DNA from: Sipunculus nudus
Taxonomy: Eukaryota > Annelida > Sipuncula > Golfingiida > Sipunculidae
NCBI GenBank assembly: GCA_026874595.1
Contig: CM049318.1
Location: 33,627,956 to 33,691,955 of the forward strand
Direction: 5' to 3'
Length of the DNA stretch: 64,000 nt
The notes beneath the pieces were generated by a model. It ran no database searches and was not told where the DNA came from. It saw only the letters and a list, made by a program, of their open reading frames with translations. The translations under genes and the position numbers were made by a program. Shown here piece by piece: positions 37,101-48,299 of the stretch. Each line of letters begins with the position of its first letter. The first letter of the stretch is position 1.

Positions 37101-40100
37101 GGCCACTCAATAGTATGGGCAAAAACCTGTGTCCCATCTGTGTCTGTAGCTTGAAGGTTAAAATGAGTTCTGTATTATGACATGTGTGTATGCCATGTAC
37201 ATATTTTGTATACAGGATAGAAGATTATTTTAAAGTACACAAACATTTGCAATAATATGTTTATTATCTCATGCTATTAGTACAATTTGTCAGAACACCA
37301 AATTCCCCCCAGTAAAACCATCCAAGCACTATCCTGTTATCCCACTACTGTTACCCTGTTTTGTAAGTTGTACCATGATAAAATGTGTGACCAGAGGTCC
37401 AATCTTGCGCAAGATTGACAAGATATGACAATGCCCATAGGGGCAGAAAGAACTAGAAAGAAGATACGAAGAAGAAACAGTGGTTGAAAGCTTGTAAAAA
37501 TATTGATTTATAAAGTTGAGTAAAACACCTACCAGGTTGCTTGTCCTAAGTTTATATTATGGACGCTGATTGTGCCCTGTACCAGTTTTTTTCCACTTGT
37601 GTACAGTAGTAAGCAAACAGTTTTAGAAAATATTCTCACATGCCTTAATCTTTTATGGAGAAAACACCATTCTTAATGTGAATAGGTCCCTTAACAATAG
37701 TTCTACCAGTTAATTATGGAGACTTGTTTTGATTGCTCTTATGGTGAACTACTGTTAGGAATTCTTCTCAGTGTATCTCACTGATGTCCCCTTGTGTCCA
37801 AAACATTATTTTATCTAAAGCAGACTTAATTCTTTGAAACCTTGAATGAAAAGATGAAGGAGTGTTTGTTAAGGAAGGATTTTTATTTAAATGATTTTTT
37901 ATTAATTCTTAGATTTGCTCATTTTTGCTGAACTCCATATTATAGAGAACCCTGCAGTTTGTGGCGTGGGATTATTTGAAAAGGTTCAGCGAACTGGGGG
38001 AACGACAAAGGTCAAACTTGGCAGATTTGCTGACTCATCTAATTATCACCAAGGCAGCTTCACTACTAGTCTTCAAGGTAACTTTTTGTGTATACATACA
38101 TTGTGAATATAAGTCAGAAAGAGTATCCACACTAATGACCTCACAAGATGATGCATGTTTGTAATGACATCACAAGTTGCAATTAAAAAAATTTAAAAGG
38201 GCAAAAAAAATTACTTACTTTTGATTAAATAAATGCATTTTCAAGTTTTGTTCTGTCTATAGGTTTCACCTTGTAACATTTGTTTTGACTTGTGTTGTGA
38301 AATAGTTTCTATCAGATGTTTAAGCAGGATACTTGCAAATATAAGTATATTGGAAATGGATAATGTTCAAGCTAAATTGTAAATTATCTGTAGGATGGTC
38401 CCTCAGCAGGGGTATTCAGTAAAATAATAGATGACTGCCATAATCTGTTAACACTGGCATTTTTTTACATCAAGAAAACACTTTAAAACACCACTTTAAA
38501 AACTTCAGAGTTTTCGATAATGAAATAAATAATGTCCTAACATATTGTAATGATTAGCTGACTGAAAGACCATCCCTTCCATACACCATTAGACTTTCTA
38601 TGTAGTCTTTGGGTCCTTGTAATACCTATTAAAATGTAATAAATTTATTGCAAGATTTACAGGGAATATACAATGGCATTTTGACAAAAAAAAGTAAAAG
38701 TTTCTCTTACCATTGGTGATTAAAGGTGCCCAATCACCTAACTTTTGAAAAAGAATTTATGTGATTTCTGGCTTCCTCTCTGAATATTTTAATGATCTAA
38801 TGGTAATTTTGATTGTGAAAAGTTATTATAAGGCCTTCATGAAGGATGTATGAACTTGTTTATCAACAACATGTTTGTAAACACAGCAATGTTGACAAAC
38901 GGGAAAAACATGTAAACTAAGGTCGTAGGTTGCATATATGCGGAGGTAGAAATGTCGTTTTTTTGCAAAACGCCATTTGCAAAGCTCTGACTTATCTGAC
39001 TTGCTGCTAGATGCACTTGTTGAATTTGTTTGATTACTTTGGCGGGCCCCCACATATTATAAACACTTCGACATAAACAAAACAAACAGCCTGTATGCGA
39101 TGATATCAGTGTTTCCTGGCCTATTTTTATAAAAGCCTCAATAGAATACCTTTAGTTTATAAAGGTCTGATAGGTGATTGGGCCCCTTTAAGTTGATGTC
39201 TAGATGCAAAAAGGGAACTGCAGAACTTGATTTGGTGGACTTTGAATATCATGTTACATTAAACAAAGTCAAATTATTAGAACCCATTTAACCATATGTA
39301 TGATATTGCCAGCTACTCATTAGGTTTTAATGATGATAAAATCAGTATTGATTGACAGAGAATCAAGTTTCTTTATAAACGGTCCTGACTGTAACCCTCA
39401 TGATATGTGGATATGTAAAAAATTTATAACATAATATTGTTGGCTATGCCAAAGAAAAACACGAAGAGTATGTACAGTCTTCATGTACTGTACATCAAAG
39501 CAAGCAGGCTTGTATTTTATATGCACAGAAAACATAGTTACATAGCAGCAGCGAATGTTAGTTTACAATATTTACTTTTGTGTAGATAAAATGTAGCTGC
39601 AAAAGTTTAGCTTTTCTTATTTCCATCTACACTGTGTAGTACTTCTGTTACCTGGGATATGCAGTTGAAAGGCATATTTAAAAATATATTTTACAGACTC
39701 TCATGTTATATAATAAAAATATAAAAAATTCATAAAAACAATGTTTTAAAATTTCTTCAAAAAGTAATTAATATTATCAGTAGTCAGTCATCAAACTCTG
39801 GCCAATGATTGCTATAATATATATCATAATAGCCATAACATGTATTCAGATGTGTTTTATTTTATACTCCAGGACCTGGAATTCTGTGAGCTGGACAGGC
39901 TCAAGGTGCAGTTCCTGAAGCGAGTGTTGTCAAAGATCCTACTGGAGCAGTCAGACTCTCTGATACAGGAGACCTTCAAGAGGATCACAAAAAATCCCAA
40001 GCTACAGATGTTGCGGGAGGGACTGAGATTGTTCATGCAGCACTTCATGCTGAGGACTAAGAATAAAGATCCTGTGACAGCTAACAAACTGACTGCACAA

Positions 40101-40154
40101 ATAGAACTGGCAGAAAAGGCTCTGAGTTCAGGAGATAGTGTAATGGGTCTTTAG
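22188..40154 (+). CDS. NOM1: Nucleolar MIF4G domain-containing protein 1 (NOM1/Sgd1 family), 15 coding exons
   Basis: Nucleolar protein of the NOM1/Sgd1 family, which acts in small-subunit ribosome biogenesis. Exons: 22188-22406, 24103-24231, 24987-25125, 25737-25838, 26453-27170, 28237-28436, 29883-30007, 30584-30677, 31419-31524, 32346-32470, 33130-33255, 34345-34460, 36896-37060, 37946-38077, 39873-40154. They total 2778 nt (925 residues) in one frame. The protein has a Lys/Arg-rich N-terminus (1-160), an Asp/Glu-rich region encoded by exon 5, a MIF4G domain (about 425-640) and an MA3 domain (about 715-835, including DFVDAFEKLLHLGLK and NPYYAYLTQKFCEY). KVRF at 331-334 fits the RVxF PP1-docking motif; NOM1 is known to bind PP1. 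All introns are GT-AG except intron 3. The Kozak context is GACCATGA. It is somewhat longer than human NOM1, mainly because of the acidic region. Confidence 0.95.
25126..25736 (+). other. putative U12-type intron 3 of NOM1
   Basis: The 5' end GTATCCTTA matches the minor-spliceosome donor consensus, and TTCCTTAAC at 25720-25728 matches the U12 branch site. The reading frame demands that the next exon begin at 25737, joining GLD to FLLDVVNPEYMEGL. The intron then ends in TTTGG, about 9 nt after the branch A, instead of AG. No AG downstream of the branch site restores the frame. It is a phase 1 intron, as many U12 introns are. A one-base sequencing error (AG read as GG) is an alternative. Confidence 0.6.
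28021..28190 (-). repeat. tRNA-derived SINE fragment in NOM1 intron 5
   Basis: On the minus strand it reads ACTCAAAGCC, then GTCCAGAGTTCAAATCTCAG (28121-28140), a T-arm/B-box. It resembles the element at 49051, which has GCTCAAAGCC and GGTTCGAATCTCAGCC. The two are probably one family. Confidence 0.5.
32090..32240 (+). repeat. short dispersed repeat, copy 2
   Basis: Homologous to 15655-15800, sharing AAGGAATGCAAGCCTCTG and several later blocks in order. It lies in NOM1 intron 9 in the sense direction. An antisense open frame of 129 codons crosses it but shows no coding features. Confidence 0.6.
34865..35112 (+). repeat. 47-bp minisatellite in NOM1 intron 12
   Basis: Five units of 47, 47, 44, 47 and 47 bp plus a 16-nt partial unit. 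Each begins AACATCT and contains GATGTTATAAAA (GATGTAATAAAA in the last full unit) and TTCTTGGT. The units are close in sequence, and the array ends at a poly-A run. Confidence 0.9.
35178..36165 (+). repeat. ~1 kb dispersed repeat with (CCGT)n and three internal units
   Basis: The ends are inverted: TTAGCCCTCAGCC at 35178-35190 and GGCTGAGGGC at 36153-36162. A CCGTCCGTCCGTCC stretch lies at 35225-35238. Three internal units of about 300 bp share GCGGGATATCT, AAAGGATTCA and TTGACAAAATCTCG-like blocks, near 35265, 35567 and 35852. It lies in NOM1 intron 12 in sense orientation. The class is unknown; it is probably non-autonomous. Confidence 0.7.
37401..37416. other. 16-bp perfect palindrome
   Basis: AATCTTGCGCAAGATT, inside NOM1 intron 13, followed by a purine-rich stretch. 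A short isolated palindrome with no assigned function. Confidence 0.4.
38720..39191. mobile_element. piggyBac-like MITE with TTAA target site, in NOM1 intron 14
   Basis: TTAA (38720-38723) and TTAA (39188-39191) flank a 464-bp element. The terminal inverted repeats are AGGTGCCCAATCACCTA at the left and TAGGTGATTGGGCCCCT at the right, pairing at 16 of 17 positions. TTAA target-site duplication is the hallmark of piggyBac elements. No transposase frame is present, so it is non-autonomous. It belongs to a different family from the 568-bp MITE. Confidence 0.8.
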
Positions 40155-40168
40155 ATCATGATGATATT

Positions 40169-40174
40169 AATAAA
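40169..40174 (+). terminator. NOM1 polyadenylation signal candidate
   Basis: AATAAA 15 nt after the NOM1 stop codon, the first such hexamer downstream. It would give a very short 3' UTR. Later alternatives cannot be excluded. Confidence 0.4.
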
Positions 40175-40432
40175 TATGTTTAAATTGTGTATCTGTGATC
40201 TTTTAAGGAATGAAGGGTTAAACTGTGTTTCAATGTGCGTGAAGAATCACACATATGATTTTGTTTCTGTGATGTTTCCATGTGTACAGTGTATATGTGT
40301 ATATGCTTTAAATTAACACAGGATCCAGGAGTGATATTGATGTAGTGACCAGAAGTGGGCAGCCTGGAGCTTGACAATGCTAATGAATACAACAGAGCCT
40401 CTTACAGAAACTACAATAACTAGCCTAATTTT

Positions 40433-41270
40433 TAGCTCAGCTGACTATAAGGAAAAACCTCCATTTTCATAAAAAAAAGCCATTGTTACTCTTCAAGGCT
40501 ATCTAATATCAAACCACTGGTCTGTTTTTTTTAGTATTCATATTCTTCCATACATTTTCTGTTAACATACCAAAAATTAGGTCAGTATTGAATACTGTTT
40601 GAAGTTATAGGTCAAAATACAATGCAATATTTTAAAAAATCAGGAAATATATTTACTCATTTAACATGAAAATTACTGAAGCTGGAGACTTTTTTTCAGG
40701 GATATAACTTTATTAAATCAAGATTCAATTGTTAACCCTAAATAAGATCTTAATTTTGCAAATTTTTTTTTAAGTTATTAGCATAAATGAAAAATCAATA
40801 CCTTAAATTTTCACCAACTTTGGCTATGACACGTTTTTCCCCTGTAAACACTGTTGATTTAATTTTCTCAGCATATATACATAAGGATTAAATCTTTTAA
40901 AATCTGAAATTTCAAAGGAATTGATTGAAAAGAGAAGCTTTTATTCAAGTTTCCATACACCATGTCAAGTGTTGTTTACATCAGGCCCACCTAGTAGTAC
41001 AGCCTTCACTTATATAACCCTCTCCATGCAGCTTGCCATGCCTCAGCTTGGCCACTACTTGCAGGCTTTCCCTCTGCCCTCAACTCCTCCCCCCCCCCCC
41101 CCATCCCCGAGCTGGTGCATAAACAAGATGAATGTTTTAATTTTGTATTTGATTCCTTATTCTAGGCTGTGCTACATTTAAGATTTTGTATTGTACCACC
41201 AGGGTTACAATGATTAAAGTGCACATTTAATTGGTCTATTGCTACATGAAAGTGTGGATGTTCATCAGAT
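40433..41270 (-). repeat. dispersed repeat, copy 2 (inverted relative to 6.9-7.97 kb)
   Basis: It begins TTTAGCTCAGCTGACTATAA, half of the tail hairpin, then jumps directly to the AT-rich body. The (GGAC)-rich stretch present in copy 1 has been deleted. Homology with 6925-7740 continues through the segment containing GTTTACATC..GGCCCACCTAGTAGTACAGC and the CACCAGGGTTACAATGATTA block. A C run lies at 41089-41102. Confidence 0.7.
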
Positions 41271-41494
41271 AAGTAATTCTTTATTTCAGAAGAGAAAAAC
41301 TTCACCAGGTGTGAAATTAACTATTTATTCCAGTAAAAAAATTATAGGTGAGATAGTAATTAGCACAATGATGATGTTTGTCCCTCATTCAACTAACAGG
41401 GCCCCTTTCCTCTTAGCTTCTCATATGTTTGTATAAATGAAAAACATTACAATAGAATATTTTGCATATTTGGCATTTGCAAAAATTTCAAACT

Positions 41495-41805
41495 TCAGCT
41501 GAGCGCCGTGACCTATCGGTCCCTTGTTTAGCTTTTATTTTCAAATTTAAGAATTTAACTGTTTAAATCCTTATTTGCCCCTCCTGTGAAAATTAAAGCA
41601 AATGTATTTACAGGGAAAGAAAGTGTTATGGTCACAGTAGGGCAAAATTTAAGGTACAGATTTAATATTTATGCTAATAACTTAAACAATTTTTAAAAAT
41701 AAAAATCTAATTTTGGGTATAGAATTAAATCTTGATTAAATTAAGTTATATCTAAGAGAAAAAAAACTCTCTAGCTTCAACAATTATCATGTTAAGTGAT
41801 ATGTA
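41495..41805 (+). repeat. dispersed repeat, copy 3, preceded by ACCYATSGGT motif
   Basis: 41535-41800 matches the body of copy 1 (7270-7530), sharing CTGTGAAAATTAAA, AATTTAAGGTAC, TTTATGCTAATAACTT and TCTAATTTTGGGTA. It lies opposite to copy 2, so copies 2 and 3 form a close inverted pair. The motif TGAGCGCCGTGACC at 41499-41512 precedes it, matching the reverse complement of 4842-4856. Confidence 0.6.
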
Positions 41806-42818
41806 TTAATCAACATAATATCTGGCCTAAGTTCGAATTCCAGCAAAATCCAAGCATATTTAATCAGGTCAGAGAGATCACCAAACTTTGGTGGCACCAT
41901 GATGACCAACAAAAACCATATGGATTTTCATAAACTCATTTTACATATTTGCCAATAGAGTTTCTCACCTGAATAACATTCTCATCGAAATTCATATTTA
42001 ATGAGGTCAGAGGTCACCAGATACACGACAGGTGTATTATGCACCAATTGCAGTGCTCTTGTTATCAATCATATACAGATGCCTCATTTTATGCTGTTAG
42101 TTTCTTTGACAGCTGACCACTCCTGATGTTTTGATTAAACTGTATAGAAAAATACCATTTATAGACACAATGTATGTGTGTGTGTGTGTGGAGAGAGGGG
42201 TGGCCCTGGACATGCCGGGGTCTGCTGAATGCTTTCTTCGGGACTCAAACGGTACATGTAAGAGTAACTATAGTGCAACAATATAAATGAGTTGAACTCT
42301 GGTACCATAAAGGCAAAGTTCAATGAAACAAGGCTATAAACAAGAGTACCAGCATATGATACGTTATCACATGAGCATTTCCCCGACAATCCACAAGAAT
42401 TTAAATTCTTAGCAGGTCAAATGGTAGATAACAAAACCCTTTATTGCACTACGTTAAATACAGAATATATGATACACCAGGCAAAATTCAAATATTAGGC
42501 AAAACCCTGTATAACCCCCTTGTTGATTGTAAAATATTATACATAATATGCCAATTAAAAAATTACACAATGCCTAATGATGAAATACACTTCAAATTAC
42601 TGTATATGTTTTTGCTATTATGAGGTAGGTACTGTATTACAAACGTGAAGGCGGCCAACTTATGGTGAAACTAAAGAGTTCAATTAAATTGTTGCCACTG
42701 CAGACACATAGTTTGATTGAGAAACTGCTTGTCGCACAGAATTTATATCATGATTAAATCTTGTTCATTGTATTGTGTTCTAGCTGGTCATCAGTATTTA
42801 GACCTACCCTCGAAATCA

Positions 42819-42825
<7 letters not shown>

Positions 42826-42868
<43 letters not shown>
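42826..42868. repeat. (TA)n microsatellite
   Basis: Uninterrupted AT dinucleotides. Its counterpart in duplication unit C has expanded or split into several arrays (54223-54260, 54378-54430, 55047-55098). A further array is at 53588-53632. Confidence 0.95.
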
Positions 42869-42869
<1 letters not shown>

Positions 42870-43867
42870 GAAGCTATATTAGTGAGATACGTCACATTTT
42901 CAACTTCATTATGATTCCATATCTGTGAGATCATATTGCAAATAGTCCGCTTCTTTGCACATTCAACACATTTAAAAATACTAAATATGATTACTTTCTG
43001 AAACAATATCTCTTAATGTATGATTACATGGAATTATTCTTAAAAACAACTTCATCTGAGCGTCATGACGCATGGATTCCCAGTTTATATATTTTAATTG
43101 TAGTTGTGAGCTTCAAAAAAATAACTTGTCTCTTAAAGTGTATGATCTTTTCAAGATACTGGCAATAAGCATCATGTCAGTAGTGCATTGGTATTTTCTA
43201 TTCATTTAGTGCCAATATCAGGTTATTGGTATCTTAGTAACTGATATTTATAATAAAAACCTTGTGTTAGCTCTAGGGTTATAGCCTGATCTTAATATTA
43301 ATAGCTATGAAGGGTGATTTAGTTGTATACAAATTCGGGCTGACTCAGTGACTGTTGTAACTACTCGGAGACTAACTATGATCTATATTGCATTTATAAT
43401 ACACATTAAACACGTGTGTGCTCAAACTGTCGATAGAAAAACAAATCATGTTAGAACCACAAGCATATACTTACGTTAACCTAGGAAAAGTAAACCTTGA
43501 TCTGAGATATATTATATACCGGTCTACCTCAGCATAAATCAAACGAAGTATTTAGTTAACAACATCAAAGGTCCGAAGTCCTGGTTTCTTATCGGTGCTA
43601 TACTTTGAGCAACACAACACGAAACTTTAATTGGAGATCATTTGTCTGGGCAATAGTATCGCAAGATGATATATTTACAATATTAATATCTTATTACCTG
43701 CCAACTACTACCAAACTGTCAGCTTGGACAAACCTGCAGCGTTGGCCACTGTCGACAGATATGTAGTATATGTAGTGTGTCTCGGCAAACTGGAAGACAT
43801 ATAAAACAGGTGAGAAACAGTGTAGTATATGTAGGGCCTTTACAAAGTGTGTGTGAATTATAACAAA

Positions 43868-45679
43868 ATGGCTTCCAAACAGGCGTCTCTGACCACAGAT
43901 TTGATTGAGTGTCCAGTGTGTCTGGACGACATGATGAACAAGTCGCCGAAATTACTGGAATGTAAGCACTCCTTTTGCATGTCATGTCTTTCTGGACTAG
44001 CAGTGAAACATGGAACATCAGACTTAAAAGTCCCGTGCCCTAAGTGCAACCATGAGACAGTGGTAAATTCGGGACAGTTGTCTGACCTTACGGATAATTT
44101 TCTGCTGCAGCAGGTCAAGTCCGTTCTGGGAGCCCACTCCCGACACTATTACTGCTTTTATTGCAGCAAGTTGGACAAAACGGAAAGAGCAATCAGTCAG
44201 TGCATTACCTGCTACAGGTTTATGTGCAATGACTGCTCAGAGAAGCACAAAGAGACTCCAAGGTTTATGAAACATGAAATTATAGTTGTGAACAGGGAGA
44301 AAAAACAAGAACATTGCCAGACACACAACGAACCTGTTGTGTATGTTTGTTTGGCTTGCTCACCAAACAGGTTAATATGTGATGTATGTATAATGTTGGA
44401 CGCTTCTTGCCACTCTGACAAAGACTTGGTAGATTACAACACACTTTTGTCCAAGGAAGAGTCAAAACTGAAGTCGAAGATAGACCAGCAACCCAATGTG
44501 GATAAGGTGTTGTCAGAAATGGAAGAAAAAAGACTGCAGCAGATAATAAAAGCAAGGGATAATGTTGCATTCATTAAAAAAGGCATAGAAAGTGCACTCG
44601 AAGATGTGAGCCGTGAAATTGAGGAATCAATGAGCTTCACGTCTCTAAAGCTGGCGTCAGATTGGGTTGAAAATTCAAAGGCAATAGCTCTAGAACGACT
44701 AAAGGATGATACCAAACGGTTAGAAGGTATACGCAAAGCCGATAGAGAGCTCTCTAAGGCATTCGACAAATTTACTGAGGAAGAGAAGAAAGCAAAGGAG
44801 AAATCTTTTCATCTGGATGATGATTCACAAATCTGGCGGGAACTTATGAACATCAAACAAAATATTGATCGCATGTGTAAAGAAGGCAGACCAAATCTGC
44901 TGTCATGTTGGTCCATTCATGGCGTTGTAATTAATCTAAAGGCAACTCGGGATGGCCGGGTACTGTATGTCTGCCAGAGGAGTCCCGTTATAACGGAGAT
45001 TTGTAAAGAGGGAGAGACCCGTCAGGTGATGACAAAGCACTTGGGATATGACAGGGAAGTGACCAGTGCTGACATCTGTGATGACCAAATGTACATTGTA
45101 TGCTGCCACACCCCATTCTCTGCCTTATACAAGTGTGAGCTGTCATCCCATAAGGAAACATTGTGTACCTTGTCTGATCAAAATCGAATGATAACATATC
45201 ATGGCGACGTGACGGAGTTATGTGCATGCGATGCAAACAGTATCATTTTTGCTTGGTCTGATGGATCATTGTGTAAAACTGACGAGACAGATAAACTTGA
45301 TACTCCTTATAAAGATGATCAAGTTCAGTTGACCAGATTTAACACTAATGACCAGCTTAGATTCATTGCTACATATGTAACCCATCAGACTGTACTTCTG
45401 CATGACACAGAGGGTAAAACCTTACAAACCATAAATAAGGACGGGTCACCAGTCAAACAGCCAAGAGCTTCAACGGTCAGTGCTCAAAATAATATTCTGA
45501 TTGCAGACTCTGGAACGTGTAAAATCGTTGAACTGACGGTGGAGGGAACATTTGTACGTAATGTTTTAACCGAAGAAGATGGTTTACAGAACCCCATAAA
45601 TGTTGAGTATAGTCCCCCGTACCGGTGGGTTGCTGACCAGACAAAGGACAAGGAAACTGTCCTTAAATGTTTCATGTGA
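43868..45679 (+). CDS. TRIM-like RING/B-box/coiled-coil protein (probable E3 ubiquitin ligase), intact
   Basis: Single-exon gene of 603 residues. The C3HC4 RING uses C15, C18, C32, H34, C37, C40, C57 and C60. A first B-box follows (C96, C99, C112, C115, C120, C123, H127, H136), then a second (C150, H153, C161, C164, C171, C174, H182). A coiled coil covers about 195-325. The C-terminal ~240 residues have repeated strand-like blocks such as NNILIADSGTCKIVELT, consistent with a beta-propeller as in TRIM2/56/71-type proteins; that fold is inference. The RING implies ubiquitin transfer and the B-boxes assembly. The ATG is chosen over an upstream in-frame GTG because ACAAAATGG has a good context and the start is shared with the paralogues. 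The reading frame is complete, unlike its neighbours. It cannot be assigned to a named vertebrate TRIM. Confidence 0.9.
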   Translation: MASKQASLTTDLIECPVCLDDMMNKSPKLLECKHSFCMSCLSGLAVKHGTSDLKVPCPKCNHETVVNSGQLSDLTDNFLLQQVKSVLGAHSRHYYCFYCSKLDKTERAISQCITCYRFMCNDCSEKHKETPRFMKHEIIVVNREKKQEHCQTHNEPVVYVCLACSPNRLICDVCIMLDASCHSDKDLVDYNTLLSKEESKLKSKIDQQPNVDKVLSEMEEKRLQQIIKARDNVAFIKKGIESALEDVSREIEESMSFTSLKLASDWVENSKAIALERLKDDTKRLEGIRKADRELSKAFDKFTEEEKKAKEKSFHLDDDSQIWRELMNIKQNIDRMCKEGRPNLLSCWSIHGVVINLKATRDGRVLYVCQRSPVITEICKEGETRQVMTKHLGYDREVTSADICDDQMYIVCCHTPFSALYKCELSSHKETLCTLSDQNRMITYHGDVTELCACDANSIIFAWSDGSLCKTDETDKLDTPYKDDQVQLTRFNTNDQLRFIATYVTHQTVLLHDTEGKTLQTINKDGSPVKQPRASTVSAQNNILIADSGTCKIVELTVEGTFVRNVLTEEDGLQNPINVEYSPPYRWVADQTKDKETVLKCFM

Positions 45680-45722
45680 TGTCAGACTAAATAGTTGTAG
45701 TAATGAATGAACATATTGTATC

Positions 45723-45728
45723 AATAAA
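45723..45728 (+). terminator. polyadenylation signal of intact TRIM gene
   Basis: AATAAA 44 nt downstream of the TGA stop. A plausible first poly(A) signal. Confidence 0.4.
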
Positions 45729-46856
45729 TATGAGTAATTACTATTTTCATCAATGGTCAAGTTATATTATATATATTTACATGTATACACACAGAGACAC
45801 AGATGATATTGTCAGATTTGCACAACAGTATCTTAAGATACAACATCTAGCTGACAATGTTTCCAAAATAAAGTTGAAAGTTATTATTGTATATATGACA
45901 AGGAGGACTTTGTTTTATCAATCCACATGACAGTCAGGTTTTCTGTATATGTGACTATGGATAATTAAGAGATGGTGCTATTTATTAAAGTATCAGAATG
46001 TCTAGTTGTAGGATAATCATCTACCATACTCCAATATGGTGAAGATATTATTACAAATATTTCGATTGTTATTTTGTGGTCTCAAGTTTCTGTACATATG
46101 GCTTGGGTGAGTCTACAGGTGATTGAAATTATTTCACCAGAACTAGATTACTAGTTTTAAAATGCACCGTTATGATAGTTTACGTACTGTACATGATCAC
46201 AGTGAATTATGGTATTTTGATGATTAAATGTAAATACAATTCCTAGACTTAGTTATTTAAACATTTGTATCCATGGAAATTTAAGTGTAAATTAGAAATT
46301 GGTTTTTACTCTGAGGTTTTTGCTAAGAACCCGAAATTGACTACTTAATTTAGGACAGAGACATAGTATAAATGTGCAATCAGCGATGTATTTATATAGG
46401 ATTTCGATAATAAACATATATGTATTAATATAAAGCTATAATTATGTGTAGATGTGATAAGAAAACTAATTTTTCTGCTTGGGTAATTTTTTTATGATTA
46501 AAAGAAAATGTGCATTCAGGCAACGCCTAGAGATAAAGCAAGCCCACTTTGCTAATACAAAGGCCACAGTAATTATTTAAGCATCAAAATAAATATTTTT
46601 CTCTGTCACAACGGATCACTCTGTACCACTGTTATCGGTAATTTTATCCATTATCGTTAGTTAAGTTTTATTATCATGAATACAAAATCTACCAAAAATA
46701 GCAATAACTTCTCTGGTACAAACAGAATACAGATAAGTACGTGATCATGAGTATTAATCCTTTGTGAAAATTTATAGGACCCTGTGACCTTCAAAGGAAT
46801 AAAGCTTCGTTCGGGTTAATGGTTTAAATTATTTGCTGACCCTGACCCAAGACATT

Positions 46857-47117
46857 ATGTCGCGAAGAGATCGAGATGTAACGAAAAAAATTAATTTTTT
46901 TAGATTAACTTTTGACCTGGATCCTTACATATTTCAATTTTATCACTACTTAAATAAAATTAACGTTGACGCAAAGGCAGAGTTCATCAGCACACACTAC
47001 CTCCATGATGACATACTTCATTTCTCAGATCATGTACTAAGAATTACCACCAACTTTGGAGTTCCTGTTGAAGTGGTGCAGATTATAAATCACGTCTATT
47101 TTTGCAACAATCCGTAA
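46857..47117 (+). CDS. unrecognised 86-codon open frame
   Basis: The frame starts ATGTCGCGAAGAG and encodes a peptide containing FDLDPYIFQFYHYLNK and HYLHDDILHFSDHVLRI. Base composition and codon use are less AT-biased than the surroundings, which could suggest a remnant exon or transposon fragment. No motif is recognisable, no splice partners are evident, and it lies just beyond the right edge of duplication unit A. It could equally be a chance frame. Confidence 0.2.
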   Translation: MSRRDRDVTKKINFFRLTFDLDPYIFQFYHYLNKINVDAKAEFISTHYLHDDILHFSDHVLRITTNFGVPVEVVQIINHVYFCNNP

Positions 47118-48299
47118 CGTTCACTTGTACACGTCTCGGATTATTCTTAAAATATTTGAATACATCCTTTCGTTTAAGCGCTATATTTATCTCCAAACAA
47201 TCGGAAGATAATAAATTATAAATACACAAGATTGATAAATAAGTTTCATAAAAAACAACCATTAGAGATATTATAATATTTAAAATAACACCATGAAATA
47301 ATTACAATCTAAGTACAATAAATTACAGTAGCAATAATTAAATTTTCATTTTTTTTACCACCTGCCTTGTTTTTGTATGGATGGATAAATATTTCCTGGC
47401 TTACTGTAAGGTTAAAATTTGTGGAGAACACATGGCTACAATGATATTTTAAAACTGGCATATTCATAAGATACTTTTTTTTATAAATATGTATAGAATA
47501 ATAAAAGATGCTATTGAAGCAAAATCAGAATACGGATATGATTTATTCTTTGGTTTATCTTACACACATAGTGGAAATGGACACCAATTACTTAGTTGCT
47601 GGTGCAGCTCTGCTTTTATACCCATAGAGCTCAGTCTACTAATACAATAAATCTTCTAGTTTTGCTTACCGAAGTATCGCACAGTCCTCATATTTTAAAG
47701 TTCCATTAATTCTGCCAAAACAAATCACTTAAGTAAACTTGAAAAAAAAGCAATTTATGAATACTTTTTGTGCAATTATACAGAATTTGAAACATCAGCT
47801 TGGCAGAAGAAGACACTTATGGCCCCTAGTTTGAAGCAGGGTTACTTGGCCCGTAAAAAGAACTTCAGCTTTCCATGATTCAACAAAAAATCAATGAAAC
47901 AGTCTTTTCTTACACAATTGAGAATACCCTACCCTAGGAAAATTCATGTGAAAAATCTATTTGCCTTGACAATTTCAATAAAAACATTTTAATGTAAAAG
48001 CTGAAAGAGGCTTGAATAACGAATTTTTGGCCCGTTATAAACAGATCGATGCAGATCGTGCCACAAAGACCTCAGTTTCAAATATGATTCATCTGACCAA
48101 AATTTGCATAATGCCTTGTGATGCTTTCTCTTGCTGTTCCTTAAACCGTTATAGTGTGCTAATCTGGTCAAATGACTTAGTTCAAATTCTTGTAACTCGG
48201 TACCGCTATAGCGTCATGACCCATGGGTCACTTGTTTAACTCTTTCAATAAATTATCATCTGATATAATTCATTTTGATTTATGGATAGATGCATCTAT

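Larger units (their letters stand above)
42125..46640 (+). repeat. segmental duplication, unit A (matches 53545-58690)
   Basis: The unit contains the intact TRIM gene and both flanks. Upstream matches with 53.5-56 kb include GAGAGGGGTG..GTCTGCTGAATGCTTTCTT, ACTGCTTGTCGCACAGAA, a (TA)n array at 42826-42868 and the CTTATTACCTGCC block before the gene. Downstream, TTTAGGACAGAGACA near 46350 and GTGCATTCAGGCAACGCCT.. near 46509 have counterparts near 58415 and 58562. This indicates tandem duplication of about 4.5-5 kb. Confidence 0.8.

Noticed and set aside
42717-42914. Tyr-Ile repeat open frames here and at 53580, 54193 and 54954
   Set aside because: Translated (TA)n microsatellites.
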